This document shows, piece after piece, positions 1 to 9,011 of a DNA stretch of 64,000 nt; within the stretch, counting starts at the first letter, position 1; each line of letters opens with the position of its first letter. The translations under genes and the position numbers were made by a program. Location: contig NZ_CP130713.1 of the NCBI RefSeq assembly GCF_030553055.1, forward strand, positions 3,534,001 to 3,598,000, written 5' to 3'. Below the pieces are notes generated by a model, which was not told where the DNA came from, did not search any database, and saw only the letters and a program-made list of their open reading frames with translations. Source of the stretch: Streptomyces sp. XD-27 (GTDB lineage: Bacteria > Actinomycetota > Actinomycetes > Streptomycetales > Streptomycetaceae).

Positions 1-133
1 GCTCGACCCACCACCGGCGGTGCGCTATCGCGTCCTCGACCAGCGAGACGATGTCGGCCTGGGCGACCTGGCCCGCCGCGAGGTCGGCGAGCACCAGGGC
101 CCGCGCCGCGTGCAGTGCCTGTTCCAGCTCCAT
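1..133 (-). CDS. Partial hypothetical protein (N-terminal part)
   Basis: A minus-strand reading frame starts at ATG (131-133) and runs off the left edge, so only about 44 N-terminal residues are visible. They are Ala/Leu-rich and helical (begins MELEQALHAARALV) with an acidic/basic tail including AHRRWW. It is divergent from the RpiR regulator, with about 65 bp between the starts. No domain is recognisable from this fragment and no function is proposed. Its codon use is normal for the region, which supports it being a real gene. Confidence 0.55.
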   Translation of the reverse strand, partial: MELEQALHAARALVLADLAAGQVAQADIVSLVEDAIAHRRWWVE

Positions 134-180
134 ACAGATCATTGTCACGCGGCTCGGCGGGTTGACGCCCCCCGAAGTCC

Positions 181-225
181 GAAAATACTTTTCATAGATG
201 GCCAGTCCTCTGAAGGAAACTTTCC
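181..225 (+). promoter_or_regulatory. Two small palindromes at the RpiR gene start (putative autoregulatory operators)
   Basis: GAAAATACTTTTC (181-193) is an inverted repeat with 5-bp arms. GGAAACTTTCC (215-225) is a perfect palindrome just inside the coding sequence. Both fit a GAAA-N-TTTC pattern. The first overlaps a candidate -10 box TACTTT (186-191) placed 6 nt before the ATG. RpiR-family proteins usually bind short palindromes and often control their own operon. Binding here is inferred. Confidence 0.35.
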
Positions 226-1184
226 CTCAGGCGGGTGCCGCCCCGCCCGCTGCCTCCGCCGCGACCCGCACTGCCGCCGCGACCCCCGCTGCCGCCGCTC
301 CCCCCACGCCACCCGCCGCGCTCGCCGCCAAAGTCCGCACCCTCGCCCCCTCCATGACCCGCTCCATGCAGCGCGTCGCCGAAGCCGTGGCCGGCGATCC
401 GGCCGGGTGCGCCGCACTCACCGTCACCGGCCTGGCCGCGCGCACCGGCACCAGCGAGGCCACGGTGGTCCGCACCGCCCGGCTGCTGGGCTACCCCGGC
501 TACCGCGACCTGCGCCTGGCGCTGGCCGCCCTCGCCGCCCAGCAGGCGGCCGGGCGGGCCCCCGCCGTCACCGCCGACATCGCGGTCGACGACCCGATCG
601 CCGACGTGGTCGCCAAGCTCGCCGAGGAAGAACGGCAGTGCCTCGCCGACACCGCCGCCGTCCTCGACACCGGCCAGCTCGAAGCCGCCGTCACCGCACT
701 CGCCGCCGCTCGCCGGATCGACGTGTACGGCATCGGCGCCTCCCACCTCGTCGGCCAGGACCTCGTACAGAAGCTGCTGCGCATCGGGTTGATCGCGCAC
801 GCGCCCGGCGACCCGCACCTGGCGGTCACCAACGCCGTCCAGCTGCGCGCCGGGGACGTGGCCGTCGCCATCACCCACTCCGGCCGCACCACCGACGTCA
901 TCGAACCGCTGCGCGTCGCCTTCGAGCACGGCGCCACGACGGTGGCGATCACCGGGCGCCCGGACGGCGAGGTGGCCGCCTACGCGGACCACGTCCTGAC
1001 CACCTCCACCGCCCGCGAGAGCGAGCTGCGCCCGGCCGCCATGTCCAGCCGGACCAGCCAGCTGCTGGTGGTGGACTGCCTGTTCATCGGGGTCGCGCAA
1101 CGGACGTACGAGTCCGCGGCCCCCGCCCTGTCCGCCTCCTACGAGGCGCTGGCCCACCGGCACGTCCCCCGTACCCGCCGCTGA
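198..1184 (+). CDS. MurR/RpiR-family transcriptional regulator with SIS sugar-phosphate domain
   Basis: The product is about 328 residues. An Ala/Pro-rich N-terminus of about 45 residues is followed by an RpiR-type helix-turn-helix (about 47-115, including GLAARTGTSEATVVRTA) and a SIS domain (about 165-290, with VYGIGASHLVGQDL and the phosphosugar-binding SGRTTDVIEPL). The family senses phosphosugars. murQ follows 89 bp downstream on the same strand, so N-acetylmuramate-6-phosphate or a related sugar phosphate is the likely ligand. The ATG has no Shine-Dalgarno sequence but lies 6 nt after a TACTTT box, which suggests a leaderless transcript. Palindromes at the start suggest autoregulation. 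The ligand assignment is inferred from context only. Confidence 0.85.
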   Translation: MASPLKETFPQAGAAPPAASAATRTAAATPAAAAPPTPPAALAAKVRTLAPSMTRSMQRVAEAVAGDPAGCAALTVTGLAARTGTSEATVVRTARLLGYPGYRDLRLALAALAAQQAAGRAPAVTADIAVDDPIADVVAKLAEEERQCLADTAAVLDTGQLEAAVTALAAARRIDVYGIGASHLVGQDLVQKLLRIGLIAHAPGDPHLAVTNAVQLRAGDVAVAITHSGRTTDVIEPLRVAFEHGATTVAITGRPDGEVAAYADHVLTTSTARESELRPAAMSSRTSQLLVVDCLFIGVAQRTYESAAPALSASYEALAHRHVPRTRR

Positions 1185-1273
1185 CCCCCGACAGACAGCA
1201 CCGGAACGACAGACCGCACCGGACCCGTACCGCCGCTGACACCTTCAACAGCACCGGAGAGAGCCGCCGCGTC

Positions 1274-2242
1274 ATGCCTGCCACCCCCACCCCCACCCCC
1301 GACCACCACGACCTGCGCACCCAGCTCGACGCCCTGACCACCGAGGCGTTCCGACCCGAACTGGCCGACATCGACCGCCTGGAGACGGTCGAGATCGCCC
1401 GCATCATGAACGCCGAGGACGCGGGCGTGCCCGCCGCCGTCGCCGCCCAGCTGCCGCGGATCGCCGCCGCCATCGACGGCACCGCCGCCCGGATGGCGGA
1501 CGGCGGACGGCTGCTCTACGCGGGCGCGGGCACCGCGGGGCGGCTCGGCGTCCTCGACGCGAGCGAGTGCCCGCCCACCTTCAACACCACCCCCGGCCAG
1601 GTCCAGGGGCTCATCGCGGGCGGCCCCGAGGCCATGGTCACCTCGGTCGAGGGCGCGGAGGACAGCAAGAAGCTGGCCGCCGCCGACCTCGACGCCGTGG
1701 CCGTCACCGCGCGCGACACCGTCGTCGGGGTCTCCGCCTCCGGCCGCACGCCGTACGCCGTCGGCGCGGTCGAGCACGCCCGGCGCCGGGGCGCGCTGAC
1801 CATCGGGCTGTCCTGCAACGCGGGCTCGGCGCTGGCCGCGGCCGCCGACCACGGCATCGAGATCGTCGTCGGGCCCGAGCTGCTCACCGGCTCCACCCGG
1901 CTCAAGGCCGGCACGGCCCAGAAGCTCGTCCTCAACATGCTCTCGACCATCACCATGATCCGGCTGGGCAAGACCTACGGGAACCTGATGGTCGACGTAC
2001 GGGCCTCCAACGACAAGCTGCGGGCCCGCTCCCGGCGGATCGTCCGCCTCGCCACGGGCGCGGACGACAAGATCATCGAGGGCGCCCTCACCGCCACCGA
2101 CGGCGAGGTCAAACCGGCCATCCTCACGATCCTCGCGGACGTGGACGCCGCGACGGCGAACCGCCTGCTGGCCGACTCCCAGGGCCATCTGCGTGCGGCG
2201 CTGGCGGCGGCCGGGGCGGCGGGGACGGCCGCGGACCGCTGA
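1274..2242 (+). CDS. murQ: N-acetylmuramic acid 6-phosphate etherase
   Basis: MurQ cleaves the lactyl ether of MurNAc-6-phosphate, giving GlcNAc-6-phosphate and D-lactate, in recycling of peptidoglycan sugars in the cytoplasm. The product is 322 residues, near the usual size of about 300. SIS-type phosphosugar motifs are clear: LLYAGAGTAGRLGVLDASE near residues 80-98 and VGVSASGRTPYAVGA near residue 152. The ATG at 1274 follows a GGAGAGAG ribosome site. The frame is open far upstream through the regulator, but that part is an overlapping wrong-frame read. Its product would feed NagA, encoded at 18.3 kb. Probably co-transcribed with the RpiR regulator. Confidence 0.95.
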   Translation: MPATPTPTPDHHDLRTQLDALTTEAFRPELADIDRLETVEIARIMNAEDAGVPAAVAAQLPRIAAAIDGTAARMADGGRLLYAGAGTAGRLGVLDASECPPTFNTTPGQVQGLIAGGPEAMVTSVEGAEDSKKLAAADLDAVAVTARDTVVGVSASGRTPYAVGAVEHARRRGALTIGLSCNAGSALAAAADHGIEIVVGPELLTGSTRLKAGTAQKLVLNMLSTITMIRLGKTYGNLMVDVRASNDKLRARSRRIVRLATGADDKIIEGALTATDGEVKPAILTILADVDAATANRLLADSQGHLRAALAAAGAAGTAADR

Positions 2243-2260
2243 ACACCCCAGGCCGCTGCC

Positions 2261-2290
2261 CCCCTACCCCCATATCGATCACGGTAGGGG
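2261..2290 (+). terminator. Hairpin after murQ
   Basis: CCCCTACC (2261-2268) pairs perfectly with GGTAGGGG (2283-2290) around a 14-nt loop, 18 bp after the murQ stop. There is no clear U-run. It lies between murQ and the convergent LysR gene, so it could serve both strands. Confidence 0.5.
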
Positions 2291-2345
2291 ATCTTTGGCA
2301 CCCACGTTTGACACCGATCCTCCGGCTACCCGCTCTTGCCGTTGG

Positions 2346-3185
2346 CTAGAGGCGTGTCGCGGTGCGGACGAGGTCGGCGACGGCTTTGGATCTGCTGTGT
2401 GGTGGCCAGGCGATGACGGTCGTGACAGCCGGTGCGTCCGGCACCGGCACCGTCGCATGATCGTCGCGCAGGTGGGCTCGGAGGGACTCGGGCACGACCG
2501 CGCAGGCCCGTCCGAGCGCGATCAGCTGGAACAGCTGGGTGTGGTCGCGCACCTGCGGGCCAGGTCCGTCCGGATAGCCCCCGCCCCGTCGAGGCCAGCG
2601 TGGCAGGGGCAGGTCCGTCAGGGTGGTGACCTCGGCTATCGACATATGGGGTCGGTTGGCCAAGGGGTGCCCCGCGGGCAGGACCACGACCTGCTGTTCG
2701 GTGTGCAGGTCCTCGGTGTCGAGTCCGGCCGTCGTGTCGAAGGGCCGCTGGAGCAGAGCAACGTCGGCACGCCCGTCGCGCAGCAGCCTTTCCTGCTCGC
2801 CGGGCCCGCACAGCATCACCTCGACGGCGACCGCGCCGGGCTCGGCGGCGTAGGCGTCCAGCAGCTTCGACAACAGTTCGCTGGACGCTCCGGCTTTCGT
2901 GGCCAGCACCACACCGGGCGGTTCGGCAGCTGCGCGGCGGGTGCGGCGCTCGGCGGCTTCGACCGCGTCGAGTGCGGCCCGGGCCTCCCGCAGAAGCACC
3001 GACCCGGCCTCGGTCAAGGCGACTGCGCGAGCAGTGCGGTGCAGCAGAACCACTCCGAGCCGCCGCTCGAGCTGCTGGATCGCCCGCGACAGCGGTGGTT
3101 GCGCCATGGCGAGCCGCTGCGCCGCCCGCCCGAAGTGCAACTCCTCCGCGACGGCGACGAAGTATCGTAGCTCCCGCGTCTCCAC
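2346..3185 (-). CDS. LysR-family transcriptional regulator
   Basis: A 279-residue protein from GTG at 3185. The N-terminal winged HTH is typical (ELRYFVAVAEELHFGRAAQ, then PPLSRAIQQLERRLG, within residues 3-45). The rest resembles the LysR effector-binding fold, ending with ADLVRTATRL. The frame extends upstream well past 3185, but that region overlaps the SDR gene and lacks LysR sequence. It is divergent from the SDR gene with 105 bp between starts and an inverted repeat in the gap, so it most likely controls the SDR gene and itself. The inducer is unknown. Confidence 0.88.
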   Translation of the reverse strand: METRELRYFVAVAEELHFGRAAQRLAMAQPPLSRAIQQLERRLGVVLLHRTARAVALTEAGSVLLREARAALDAVEAAERRTRRAAAEPPGVVLATKAGASSELLSKLLDAYAAEPGAVAVEVMLCGPGEQERLLRDGRADVALLQRPFDTTAGLDTEDLHTEQQVVVLPAGHPLANRPHMSIAEVTTLTDLPLPRWPRRGGGYPDGPGPQVRDHTQLFQLIALGRACAVVPESLRAHLRDDHATVPVPDAPAVTTVIAWPPHSRSKAVADLVRTATRL

Positions 3186-3216
3186 CGCGTCATCGTATCC
3201 GGCGCTCACCACGACC

Positions 3217-3233
3217 GATATCCGTGCGGTATC
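3217..3233. promoter_or_regulatory. Putative LysR binding site (T-N11-A)
   Basis: GATA (3217-3220) and TATC (3230-3233) form an inverted repeat with a 9-bp spacer in the divergent LysR/SDR intergenic region. This matches the T-N11-A architecture of LysR operators. It is a pattern match only. Confidence 0.4.
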
Positions 3234-3290
3234 ACCGCCCACCCAGTCGGTCTTGGACGTCCCACCCGAGTCCGCACCACGCTTGATGAC

Positions 3291-4016
3291 GTGAGTGAAC
3301 AGACGATCGCGCTGGTGACCGGTGCGAACAAGGGAATCGGATACGAGATCGCGGCGGGCCTGGGCTCCCTCGGCTGGCGAATCGGCGTGGGCGCGCGGGA
3401 TCAACAGCGCCGCGACACCGCGGTGGAGAAGCTGCGCGCAGCCGGGACCGACGCGTTCGGCGTTCCGCTCGACGTGACAGACGACGCAAGTGTGGCCGCC
3501 GCGGCCGAGCTGATTGCCGACCGCGCCGGAGGGCTCGACGTCCTGGTCAACAACGCCGCGATCACCGGCGGTATGCCGCAGACGCCCACCACGGTCGATC
3601 CCGCGACCGTACGAGTCGTCGTGGAAACCAACGTGATCGGGGTCATCCGCGTCACCAACGCGATGCTGCCCATGCTGCGCGGCTCGGCATCGCCGCGGAT
3701 CGTGAACATGTCCAGCAGCGTCGGCTCGCTCATCCTGCAGACCACGCCCGCCATCGACATGGGCCCGATTCCCGCTGCGTACTTGGCGTCCAAGACCTTC
3801 CTCAACGCCGTCACCGTCCAATATGCCAAGGAACTGAGCGACACCAACATCCTGATCAACTCCGGCTGTCCCGGCTTCACCGCCACCGACCTCAACGGCT
3901 TCCAGGGCGTCCGCACTCCCCACCAGGGCGCGGCGATCGCGATTCACCTCGCGACCCTGCCCGACGACGGACCGACCGGCGGATTCTTCGACGACGGTGG
4001 AACAGTGCCCTGGTGA
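3291..4016 (+). CDS. Short-chain dehydrogenase/reductase
   Basis: 241 residues, a classical SDR. The cofactor-binding turn GANKGIG is at about residues 10-16, NNAAI near 87-91, a catalytic serine in NMSSS, and a YLASK motif carries the Tyr and Lys of the active site. The GTG at 3291 is used because the upstream ATG is out of frame. The substrate is unknown. Similar proteins act on small carbonyl compounds with NADPH. It is transcribed away from the LysR regulator, which is its likely controller. Confidence 0.87.
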   Translation: MSEQTIALVTGANKGIGYEIAAGLGSLGWRIGVGARDQQRRDTAVEKLRAAGTDAFGVPLDVTDDASVAAAAELIADRAGGLDVLVNNAAITGGMPQTPTTVDPATVRVVVETNVIGVIRVTNAMLPMLRGSASPRIVNMSSSVGSLILQTTPAIDMGPIPAAYLASKTFLNAVTVQYAKELSDTNILINSGCPGFTATDLNGFQGVRTPHQGAAIAIHLATLPDDGPTGGFFDDGGTVPW

Positions 4017-4050
4017 CAGGCTCACCGGCCCCTGGTAGTCCAGCGGGCGG

Positions 4051-4311
4051 GTGGCCGGCCGGCTCTTGTCGCGCGGCGCGTGGGATCACGACGGGGTCCG
4101 GGACGACGTGCGGGGCGGCGTTCGTGGACCGCGAGCTGTACGTTCCGCGGTCCTGGGCGGACGACCCGGCCCGGTGCGCCGCGGCCGGCCTGCCCGAGTA
4201 CTGCTGGCAGACCCGCAGCGCCGGGGCCGGTGCCAAGGGACCGCGCTGGTATCAGTGGGCGTACCTGCACCTGGACGAGAGATCGCGCACCTGCTCGCCG
4301 TCGCCGAATGA
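4051..4311 (+). pseudogene. Decayed IS701-family transposase fragment
   Basis: Recognisable transposase pieces occur in successive frames. A piece like WDHDGVRDDVRG (about 4078-4116) is followed, after a frame change and deletion, by FVDRELYVPRSWADDPARC (about 4121-4177). An AGAGAKGPRWYQWA-like piece follows (about 4220-4262), then another frame change. Large blocks between these, including the catalytic core, are missing. No terminal inverted repeats were recognised. This is the scar of an old insertion between the SDR gene and groEL2. Confidence 0.7.
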
Positions 4312-4338
4312 CAAATCTCGAACGTCAGCTGGAGTACT

Positions 4339-4393
4339 GGACCACGGAAGCGTCCCAGGCCGCTGGACCCCCGGACCACGGAAGCATCCCAGG
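4339..4393. repeat. 21-bp direct repeat, two copies
   Basis: The 21-bp segment at 4339-4359 recurs at 4373-4393 with one mismatch (period 34 bp). It lies between the transposase scar and the groEL terminator and may be debris from the insertion. No function is assigned. Confidence 0.6.
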
Positions 4394-4407
4394 TCGCAGA
4401 AACGCCA

Positions 4408-4442
4408 CTGGGGCGGCATCCTCCACGAGGATGCCGCCCCAG
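4408..4442 (-). terminator. groEL2 terminator
   Basis: A perfect 16-bp stem (4408-4423 with 4427-4442) closes a 3-nt loop, 34 bp beyond the groEL2 stop codon on the minus strand. It is GC-rich, as usual for this genus. Confidence 0.85.
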
Positions 4443-4475
4443 GGCTTGCTCAGGACGTAGACCGACAGATGTCGA

Positions 4476-6206
<1,731 letters not shown>

Positions 6207-6225
6207 TCACCGACCCGGTCCATAG

Positions 6226-6252
6226 TTGTCACTCTCACTGCCAGAGTGCTAA
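6226..6252 (-). promoter_or_regulatory. CIRCE element 1 (HrcA operator), start-proximal
   Basis: TTGTCACTC-N9-GAGTGCTAA at 6226-6252, with two changes from the consensus TTAGCACTC-N9-GAGTGCTAA in one half-site. It lies about 130 bp upstream of the groEL2 start codon. Confidence 0.85.
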
Positions 6253-6261
6253 CGCCAATGA

Positions 6262-6288
6262 TTAGCACTCGCCCCCCGAGAGTGCAAG
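6262..6288 (-). promoter_or_regulatory. CIRCE element 2 (HrcA operator), distal
   Basis: TTAGCACTC-N9-GAGTGCAAG at 6262-6288; the left half is perfect and the right has two changes. Its centre is 36 bp from that of CIRCE 1. On the minus strand, TTGCAC inside this element could be a -35 box, with TAATCA 17 bp later lying between the two elements. Confidence 0.82.
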
Positions 6289-6334
6289 CCAATCGGGGGC
6301 GGACGCCCCGCCCGGGCGACCCGCTCCGGGAACG

Positions 6335-6374
6335 CGGAAGGGCCCGCGCTCCCCTGGAAGCGCGGGCCCTTCCG
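6335..6374 (-). terminator. Terminator of the cold-shock gene
   Basis: A perfect 16-bp stem (6335-6350 with 6359-6374) around an 8-nt loop, 32 bp beyond the csp stop. It insulates csp from the groEL2 promoter. Confidence 0.85.
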
Positions 6375-6406
6375 TACGCTGACGTCAGCGGTCTGCGTCT
6401 CGGCGT

Positions 6407-6610
6407 TCAGGCCGACAACCGGACCATGTCCGCCTGCGGCCCCTTCTGGCCCTGCGAGATCTCGAACTCAACTCGCTGGCCCTCCTCAAGGGTGCGGTAG
6501 CCGTCCATCTGGATCGCGCTGTAGTGGACGAACACATCCGCACCACCGTCGACCGCGATGAAGCCGTACCCCTTCTCCGCGTTGAACCACTTGACGGTGC
6601 CCTGAGCCAT
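6407..6610 (-). CDS. Cold-shock protein (CspA family)
   Basis: A 67-residue single-domain protein starting [18 protein letters not shown]. It carries the RNP1-like KGYGFI and RNP2-like VFVHYSAI nucleic-acid-binding motifs. Such proteins bind single-stranded RNA/DNA and act as RNA chaperones. The chosen ATG (6608-6610) follows GGGGAGTTAGGA; an in-frame start further upstream would add ten non-conserved residues. It is monocistronic and ends at the hairpin at 6335-6374. In Streptomyces this family is called Sco/Csp. Confidence 0.95.
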   Translation of the reverse strand: MAQGTVKWFNAEKGYGFIAVDGGADVFVHYSAIQMDGYRTLEEGQRVEFEISQGQKGPQADMVRLSA

Positions 6611-6954
6611 TCCTAACTCCCCTATTACTGGCCCTTGCACAGGACCGCACTCCGCGGACCCGGGTCAGACCTCACCCCCACGGTCAGTGGGAGGTGTGCG
6701 CCGGAACGCGTCGACCGCCGCTGAATGTATCTGTCCCAATGCCCAGCGCAACAGGTCAATCGGACGAGAATTCAGGACGCGGGCGAACGTTGATATGTGG
6801 AGAATTCCGGGAGATCCAGGGCAAGTCGGGCCGGACATGACGCACCAACCCGGCAATTCGCGCTCACCATTCGCGCACAACTTGACGAGTTCTCATATGC
6901 GATCGGCACGGTGCCGGACGAGGATTCGCGCACAGCGTATCGCGGTTCAGAACG
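6611..6954. other. Long non-coding upstream region of csp
   Basis: About 340 bp without a supportable gene, visibly richer in A+T than its surroundings. It probably holds the csp promoter and a leader. No conserved box was recognised. Short open frames on both strands lack any family signature. Confidence 0.5.
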
Positions 6955-6996
6955 CGGAATCACCCCGTCCGCTTTTATCAGGACGGGGTGATTCCG
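6955..6996 (-). terminator. Terminator after the thrC / MoaD-like pair
   Basis: A perfect 16-bp stem (6955-6970 with 6981-6996) with a T-rich 10-nt loop, 34 bp beyond the stop of the MoaD-like gene on the minus strand. Confidence 0.85.
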
Positions 6997-7030
6997 TATG
7001 TGTGCTGTTAAGAGACGCGGCGAACGGTCG

Positions 7031-7306
7031 TCAGCCTCCGGCGACGGCCGGGATGATGGAGACCCCGGCGCCGTCCGGCGTGGGCGCCTCCAGGCCGCCC
7101 TCGAAGCGCACGTCGTCGTCGTTCACGTAGACGTTGACGAAGCGGCGCAGCCTGCCCTGGTCGTCCAGGACGCGGGCGGCGATGCCCGGGTGGCTCTCCT
7201 CCAGCGACGCGATGACCTCGGCCAGGTTCGCGCCCTCGGCGGTCACCTCGGCCTGCCCTCCGGTGTACGTGCGGAGGATGGTGGGGATGCGGACGTTGAC
7301 ACTCAT
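7031..7306 (-). CDS. MoaD/ThiS-family sulfur-carrier-like protein
   Basis: 91 residues from ATG at 7306 (MSVNVRIPTILRTYTGG). The family has a ubiquitin-like beta-grasp fold and a C-terminal Gly-Gly that is adenylated and loaded as thiocarboxylate; this protein ends SIIPAVAGG. It lies 54 bp after thrC on the same strand and before a terminator, so it is probably the second gene of a thrC operon. By family it could be a CysO-like sulfur donor for cysteine synthesis, or serve another sulfur transfer. No partner activating enzyme is in the window. Confidence 0.85.
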   Translation of the reverse strand: MSVNVRIPTILRTYTGGQAEVTAEGANLAEVIASLEESHPGIAARVLDDQGRLRRFVNVYVNDDDVRFEGGLEAPTPDGAGVSIIPAVAGG

Positions 7307-7360
7307 GCGGGGCACCTTCGGTGAGAACGGGTTGGCGGCGGACTTCGGGCCGGGCGGACG

Positions 7361-8665
7361 TCAGGCCAGGCCGGCGGCGCGGAACGCGTCCAGGCTCGGG
7401 CGGATCGTCGCCGTCGGGCCGGTGGTCGGGGCCACGGCGTCCAGCGTCTTGAGGCCGTCGCCGGTGTTCAGGACCACGGTGGTCAGCGCCGGGTCGAGCT
7501 GACCGGTCTCGATGAGCTTGCGCGTCACGCCGACGGTCACCCCGCCCGCGGTCTCCGCGAAGATGCCCTCCGTGCGGGCCAGCAGCTTGATGGCGTCGAC
7601 GATCTGCTCGTCGGTCACGTCCTCCACCGCGCCGCCGGTACGGCGCGCGATGTCCAGCACGTACGGGCCGTCCGCCGGGTTGCCGATGGCCAGCGACTTG
7701 GCGATCGTGGCGGGCTTGACCGGCCGTACGACGTCATGGCCGTCCTTGAAGGCGCGCGAGACCGGGGAGCAGCCCTCGGCCTGGGCGCCGAAGATCTTGT
7801 ACGGCTTGTCGGCGACCAGCCCGAGCTGGATCAGCTCCTTGAGGCCCTTGTCGATCTTGGTGAGCTGGGAGCCGGAGGCGATCGGGATGACGATCTGGTC
7901 GGGCAGCTCCCAGCCGAGCTGCTCGCAGATCTCGTAGGCCAGGGTCTTGGAGCCCTCGCCGTAGTACGGGCGCAGGTTGACGTTGACGAAGCCCCAGCCC
8001 TCGCCGAGCGGGTCGCCGATCAGCTCCGAGCAGAAGCGGTTCACGTCGTCGTACGTGCCCTCGATGCCGACCAGGTCACCGCCGTAGACGGCGGCCATGA
8101 CGACCTTGCCCGCCTCCAGGTCGTGCGGGATGAACACGCAGGAGCGGAACCCGGCGCGGGCGGCGGCGGCGCCGACGGCGCCGGCCAGGTTGCCGGTGGA
8201 GGAGCAGGACAGGGTGGTGAAGCCGAAGGCGCGGGCGGCCTCGACGGCGATGGCCACGACCCGGTCCTTGAAGGAGTGGGTCGGGTTGCCGGAGTCGTCC
8301 TTGATGTGCAGGGCTCCGGTGATGCCGAGCTCGCGGGCGAGGTTGTCGGCCTTGACCAGCTTGGTGAAGCCGGGGTTCAGGTTCGGCTTGTCCGCGACGT
8401 CCGCGGGGACCGGCAGCAGCGGGGCGTACCGCCAGATGCTGTTCGGCCCGGCCTCGATCCGCTTCCGCAGGTCTTCCGCTTGACTGGGCCCGCCGCTCGG
8501 CAGGTCGTAGGCGACTTCGAGCGGCCCGAAACACACCTCGCAGGCGAAGATCGGCCCGAGCGCGAAGCGCTCTCCGCACTCGCGGCAGGACAGGGCGACG
8601 GCGGGGCCGAGCGAGACAGGGGTGGCGGTCGAGGCGGTGGAGGTTTCGACGGATTGCACAGCCAT
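7361..8665 (-). CDS. thrC: Threonine synthase
   Basis: ThrC converts O-phospho-L-homoserine to threonine with PLP in the cytoplasm. The protein is 434 residues from ATG at 8665 (MAVQSVETSTAST). An N-terminal zinc-ribbon-like block has two Cys pairs (CREC and CEVC, about residues 27-45). The PLP lysine lies in THSFKDRV, and SSTGNLAGA binds the cofactor phosphate. The frame opens 16 codons further upstream, but the conserved start and the AGGAAAGG ribosome site favour 8665. It is followed by the MoaD-like gene. Divergent from gpgS. Confidence 0.93.
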   Translation of the reverse strand: MAVQSVETSTASTATPVSLGPAVALSCRECGERFALGPIFACEVCFGPLEVAYDLPSGGPSQAEDLRKRIEAGPNSIWRYAPLLPVPADVADKPNLNPGFTKLVKADNLARELGITGALHIKDDSGNPTHSFKDRVVAIAVEAARAFGFTTLSCSSTGNLAGAVGAAAARAGFRSCVFIPHDLEAGKVVMAAVYGGDLVGIEGTYDDVNRFCSELIGDPLGEGWGFVNVNLRPYYGEGSKTLAYEICEQLGWELPDQIVIPIASGSQLTKIDKGLKELIQLGLVADKPYKIFGAQAEGCSPVSRAFKDGHDVVRPVKPATIAKSLAIGNPADGPYVLDIARRTGGAVEDVTDEQIVDAIKLLARTEGIFAETAGGVTVGVTRKLIETGQLDPALTTVVLNTGDGLKTLDAVAPTTGPTATIRPSLDAFRAAGLA

Positions 8666-9011
8666 GGAGGCGAGGCCCTTTCTCCTCATCTTCCTCGGGG
8701 CGAGTTTCGCCACGAGACGGAATTGGCACCTTCCCTAGCCGGGAGCCTCGCCACGGATGTGCGAGACCGGCTGGAGGGTTGCCGGGGCTTCAACGGGCCG
8801 TATCCCTCTGCCCCTCTGGATGAGCGGTATGGCGCTGGGTTGACCCAGGCGTTTGTCGGCGGACCGACCCCGGCATGCGAGGGCCGTCCACGTTGTTCAA
8901 GACTGTAACCGAAGCCTCGGACGCTTGAGATGGTCGTCCGAAGCGCGAGATGGATCAACGAGGCAGCCGGGCCCGCGGCAGCAGGGCCGGACAGGACAGG
9001 GAGTCGTTCAC
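8666..9011. other. Divergent intergenic region thrC / gpgS
   Basis: About 345 bp between divergent starts. It must contain both promoters and possibly a thrC leader. No riboswitch, leader peptide or strong hairpin was recognised. Open frames here are incidental. Confidence 0.4.

Noticed and set aside
20..1273. Long upstream extension of the murQ frame (740 codons in all)
   Set aside because: It overlaps the RpiR gene in a different frame and is Arg/Pro/His-rich nonsense typical of GC-rich shadow frames. The MurQ start at 1274 is supported by a ribosome site and family sequence.
6665..7130. Short overlapping frames upstream of csp
   Set aside because: Several frames on both strands overlap, none with codon bias, ribosome site or motif. 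The region is better read as promoter and leader.
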